Below are positions 6,961-9,726 of a stretch of DNA of 9,726 nucleotides, one piece after another. The position numbers were made by a program, and so were the translations under genes. Each line of letters starts with the position of its first letter. The first letter of the stretch is position 1. Origin of the DNA: Pseudomonadota bacterium (lineage in GTDB: Bacteria; Pseudomonadota; Gammaproteobacteria; Steroidobacterales; Steroidobacteraceae); the NCBI GenBank assembly GCA_021792815.1, contig JAJYTX010000072.1, positions 1 to 9,726 of the forward strand, in the 5' to 3' direction. The notes under the pieces are model-generated. The model saw only the letters and a program-made list of their open reading frames with translations, searched no databases and was not told where the DNA came from.

Positions 6961-7800
6961 TCAGCCGCCCGAGGGTTGCGCCAATGTGTCCGCGCCACCC
7001 CAGCCGGCGCTTTCGATCGCCGCGGTCGGATTGCCCTCCTCCCACCGACAGGCGGTGACACGACAACCGGTGATCGCGTCCGCTGCGGCGGACGCCAGCC
7101 ACAGCAGCGGTGGTACCATGACGGCCGGGTCGAGCAGGGCGCTCCGGGCGCTTGTCGGCAAGGCCGCAGGGATCATGCCGGTGCGGGTGGCGCCGCCGGG
7201 CAGCAGGGCATTGACCGTGACCCCGCTGCCCGCGAGGTCCTGTGCCCAGATGAGGGTCTCGGACTCCAGCGCCGCCTTCGATGGTCCATAGGGCGAGAAT
7301 CCAGCCCGGCGCATCGTGGAGTGGTTCATCGACACGTTGACGATGCGACCCCATCCGGCGCGCAGCATATGGGGCACCGCGGCGCGGGCCATGAGGAAAG
7401 GCCCGTTGACGTTGGTGTCGATCACCATTCGCCAGGTATCGGGCTCGACTTCCCAGAACCGGGTCGGCAAGGTCATGAAGGATTCACTGACGTACTTCAT
7501 GCCCCGGCCGGCATTGTTGACCAGGATGTCCAGTCGAGCCCATCTCTGCAGGGCGAGGGCAATGACGTGCTGCGCGTCCGCCTCTCGTGTGACGTCGGCG
7601 AGAACCGGCAGCACCCGGTCCTGGCCGATCTCGGCTGCCACGGCGTCGAGTTCGGCGCGCTCGCGAGCGGCTGTGGCCACGACCCGTATCCCGGCGCGTG
7701 CCAGACCGAGCGCCATTGCCCGCCCGATGCCGCGTCCAGCGCCGGTGACGATGGCTACCCGCCCGGTCGGCGGTCTCGTGCCTTCAGCCTCTCCAGCCAT
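6961..7800 (-). CDS. Short-chain dehydrogenase/reductase (SDR) family oxidoreductase
   Basis: Classical-type SDR with a Rossmann fold, using NAD(P)H to oxidise alcohols or reduce ketones; the substrate is unknown. With the ATG at 7800 it has 279 residues, usual for the family. Seen: the cofactor motif TGAGRGIG at 19-26, an Arg after the second strand (TAAR) that would suit NADP(H), NNAG at 95-98, N130 in the DTNVNG segment, and YGPSK giving Y171 and K175. The catalytic serine is unusual: the standard position 13 residues before the Tyr is M158, in NVSMNHSTM, with serines at 157 and 161 instead. The start is uncertain. The frame is open to a GTG at 7989, with possible starts at ATG 7905, ATG 7875 and TTG 7836 (the last preceded by AGGA). 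I chose 7800 because it lies 13 residues before the first strand, the usual distance. It lies downstream of ilvD on the same strand. Confidence 0.9.
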   Translation of the reverse strand: MAGEAEGTRPPTGRVAIVTGAGRGIGRAMALGLARAGIRVVATAARERAELDAVAAEIGQDRVLPVLADVTREADAQHVIALALQRWARLDILVNNAGRGMKYVSESFMTLPTRFWEVEPDTWRMVIDTNVNGPFLMARAAVPHMLRAGWGRIVNVSMNHSTMRRAGFSPYGPSKAALESETLIWAQDLAGSGVTVNALLPGGATRTGMIPAALPTSARSALLDPAVMVPPLLWLASAAADAITGCRVTACRWEEGNPTAAIESAGWGGADTLAQPSGG

Positions 7801-8073
7801 CGGCGATTGCCCGGCATCTGCGCCACTGTCCGTCAACGCCCGTCCTGTCCCTTCCGGCACCGACGCGTTGCCCATCAAGGCGGTCAGCAGTCCTCGCGGC
7901 GCCATGAACTGCCCCACCGATGGCGAGGCTCCGGCCTGTTCCAGATGAGCCTGCCGTGGTTCCGAAGGTCCGCTGAGACCGGCGGTCACTCGCGGTGCCT
8001 GGCCTTGCCGTGACGGCGTGTCTGCGGGAGCACTCCGTCAGCGGAGCCCGACGTGCCATCACGGCGGGAACGC
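7801..8073. other. Region between ilvD and the SDR gene
   Basis: About 270 bp separate the ilvD stop from the preferred SDR start. The part from 7989 to 7801 is open in the SDR frame, and its codons from about 7905 onward are GC-ended almost as often as real genes, so an N-terminal extension of the SDR by up to 63 residues cannot be excluded. Two small hairpins lie beyond the ilvD stop: CTCCG-tcag-CGGAG (8033-8046) and GCCGT-g-ACGGC (8007-8017). Neither is followed by a T-run. I see no clear promoter. Confidence 0.4.
8033..8046 (-). terminator. Weak hairpin downstream of ilvD
   Basis: CTCCG (8033-8037), loop TCAG, CGGAG (8042-8046), starting about 28 nt after the ilvD stop. An outer CGGG/CCCG pairing could extend it across a bulge. 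There is no T-tract, so it may only be a transcript 3'-end stabiliser or chance. Confidence 0.2.
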
Positions 8074-9726
8074 TTACGGCTGCAGCAGATCGGGATTGCG
8101 TACCGCGCCGCGGTCCGCGCTGGTCACGAGCTGCGCGTAAGCCTTCAGCGCCCCACTGACCTTGCGCTGGCGGGGCACCACGGGTTTCCAGCCCTTGGCC
8201 GAGCGGTGGGCGCGGCGGCGGCCAAGCTCCTCGTCGCTCACCTCCAGCCGCACGATGCGCGCCGGGATGTCGATCACGACCGTATCTCCCGTTTCGACCA
8301 GGCCGATGGTGCCGCCTTCGGCGGCTTCGGGCGAGACGTGGCCGATGGACAGGCCGGCGGTTCCTCCGGAGAAGCGGCCGTCGGTGATCAGCGCGCAGAC
8401 CTTGCCGAGTCCCTTCGATTTCAGGTAGCTGGTCGGATAGAGCATTTCCTGCATGCCCGGACCGCCGCGCGGTCCCTCGTAGCGGATGACCACGGCATCC
8501 CCGGGCTTCACCCGGCCGCCGAGGATCGCCTCGACGGCTTCGTCCTGGCTCTCGACGACGACCGCGGGTCCGCGGAACGACAGGATGCTTTTGTCGACGC
8601 CCGCGGTCTTGACGATACAGCCGCGCTCGGCGAGGTTGCCGTACAGGACGGCGAGGCCGCCGTCGCGGCTGTAGGCCGCTTCGCGGCTGCGAATGCAGCC
8701 GGACGCGCGGTCGGTGTCGAGCTGCGGATAGCGGCAGTTCTGCGAGAAGGCGCTCTGGGTGGGGATGCCGGCCGGGCCGGCGCGGAAGAATTCACGTACG
8801 GCGGGGTCCTCGGTACGGGCCACGTCCCATTTCGCCAGCGCATCCGCCAGGCGGCCGGCGTGAATGGTCGGCACCGAGACGTCGAGCAGTTTCGCGCGGT
8901 CGAGCTCGCCGAGAATGGCCATGACGCCGCCGGCCCGATGCACGTCCTCGAGGTGGTAGTGACTCGACGGTGCCACTTTGCACAGATTCGGCACCGCGCG
9001 CGACAGCCGGTCGATGTCGCTCATGTGAAATTCGACCTGAGCTTCGTGTGCGGCAGCCAGCAGGTGCAGCACGGTGTTGGTCGAACCCCCCATGGCGATG
9101 TCCAGCGACATCGCGTTTTCGAATGCGGCTTTGCAGGCGATGCTGCGCGGCAGCACACGGCTGTCGCCCCGCAGGTAGTGGCGCGTGGTCAGCTCCACGA
9201 TCAGCCGTCCGGCCGTGCGGAACAGCTGCTCGCGGTCCGCGTGGGTGGCGACGAGCGTGCCGTTGCCGGGCAGGGCGAGGCCCAGCGCCTCGGTGAGGCA
9301 ATTCATCGAGTTGGCGGTAAACATGCCCGAGCATGAGCCACAGGTGGGGCACGCGGACCGCTCGATCGCCTGCACGTCGGCGTCGGTCACGCTGTTGTCG
9401 GCCGCGGCGACGATGGCGTCAATCAGGTCGAGCGAGGTGTCTTTGCCGGCCAGCCGGACCTTGCCGGCCTCCATCGGGCCGCCGGAGACGAACACGGTCG
9501 GAATGTTCAGGCGCAGGGCGGCCATGAGCATGCCGGGTGTGATCTTGTCGCAGTTCGAGATGCACACCAGTGCGTCGGCCGTGTGCGCGTTGCACATGTA
9601 CTCCACGCTGTCAGCGATGATGTCGCGCGACGGCAGGCTGTAGAGCATGCCGTCGTGCCCCATGGCGATGCCGTCGTCGACCGCGATGGTGTTGAACTCC
9701 TTGCCCACGCCCCCGGCGCGTTCGAT
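8074..9726 (-). CDS. ilvD: Dihydroxy-acid dehydratase (5' end outside window)
   Basis: Iron-sulfur dehydratase of the IlvD/Edd family. It converts 2,3-dihydroxy-isovalerate and 2,3-dihydroxy-3-methylvalerate to the 2-oxo acids that become valine, isoleucine, leucine and pantothenate; it acts in the cytoplasm. Visible are 550 residues, ending in TAA at 8076-8074. The first visible residues, [19 protein letters not shown], align with about residue 64 of the 616-residue E. coli enzyme as I remember it, so some 63 N-terminal residues lie beyond the right edge. A GTG at 9708 is internal, not the start. Seen: cluster cysteines in [10 protein letters not shown] (Cys59 of the visible part) and in [15 protein letters not shown]; the [21 protein letters not shown] and DVHRAGG segments; and the C-terminal active-site region [21 protein letters not shown] containing the catalytic Ser. 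This is the long E. coli type. The SDR gene follows on the same strand. No lesion is seen. Confidence 0.98.
   Translation of the reverse strand: MERAGGVGKEFNTIAVDDGIAMGHDGMLYSLPSRDIIADSVEYMCNAHTADALVCISNCDKITPGMLMAALRLNIPTVFVSGGPMEAGKVRLAGKDTSLDLIDAIVAAADNSVTDADVQAIERSACPTCGSCSGMFTANSMNCLTEALGLALPGNGTLVATHADREQLFRTAGRLIVELTTRHYLRGDSRVLPRSIACKAAFENAMSLDIAMGGSTNTVLHLLAAAHEAQVEFHMSDIDRLSRAVPNLCKVAPSSHYHLEDVHRAGGVMAILGELDRAKLLDVSVPTIHAGRLADALAKWDVARTEDPAVREFFRAGPAGIPTQSAFSQNCRYPQLDTDRASGCIRSREAAYSRDGGLAVLYGNLAERGCIVKTAGVDKSILSFRGPAVVVESQDEAVEAILGGRVKPGDAVVIRYEGPRGGPGMQEMLYPTSYLKSKGLGKVCALITDGRFSGGTAGLSIGHVSPEAAEGGTIGLVETGDTVVIDIPARIVRLEVSDEELGRRRAHRSAKGWKPVVPRQRKVSGALKAYAQLVTSADRGAVRNPDLLQP

Noticed and set aside
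6976..8013. 345-codon open frame on the plus strand opposite the SDR gene
   Set aside because: Shadow of the SDR coding strand; no motif, biased composition, and it runs through the SDR motifs in antisense.
8053..9336. 427-codon open frame on the plus strand opposite ilvD
   Set aside because: It is antisense to a clearly conserved ilvD, its product is a low-complexity Arg/Gly/Val/His/Asp mix with no family pattern, and long antisense frames are expected in DNA this GC-rich.

Overview
The window is GC-rich bacterial chromosomal DNA (roughly two thirds G+C by eye, with strongly GC-biased third codon positions). It holds five protein genes and no recognisable RNA gene, CRISPR array, insertion sequence or phage part. 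PepN and IlvD are both of the long proteobacterial type and align almost residue for residue with the E. coli proteins as I remember them. I therefore infer a high-GC gammaproteobacterium, perhaps from the Xanthomonadales/Nevskiales/Steroidobacterales side; this is not proven by the sequence.

Layout: positions 2-2560 (+) carry the 3' part of a large protein I do not recognise. It looks extracytoplasmic, with paired cysteines, beta-rich character and a Pro/Ala/Ser-rich tail. A 99-bp gap follows, then an aldo/keto reductase (2660-3640, +). Positions 3641-3948 are a convergent gap with no clear terminator. From there to the right edge everything is on the minus strand. In transcription order this is ilvD (5' end cut off by the window edge, 9726-8074), a short-chain dehydrogenase/reductase (7800-6961) and pepN (6606-3949). 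A 354-bp gap in front of pepN carries its likely promoter, with an AT-rich inverted repeat lying over the -10 element.

Functionally this is mostly housekeeping metabolism. IlvD makes the 2-oxo acid precursors of branched-chain amino acids (and pantothenate), and PepN recycles amino acids from peptides. The two oxidoreductases have no assignable substrate. The three minus-strand genes are co-directional, but the gaps of about 270 and 350 bp argue against a tight operon. I see no sign of a new multi-gene system. The points most worth a second look are the large unrecognised protein, the non-standard catalytic serine region of the SDR and the palindromic site over the pepN promoter.
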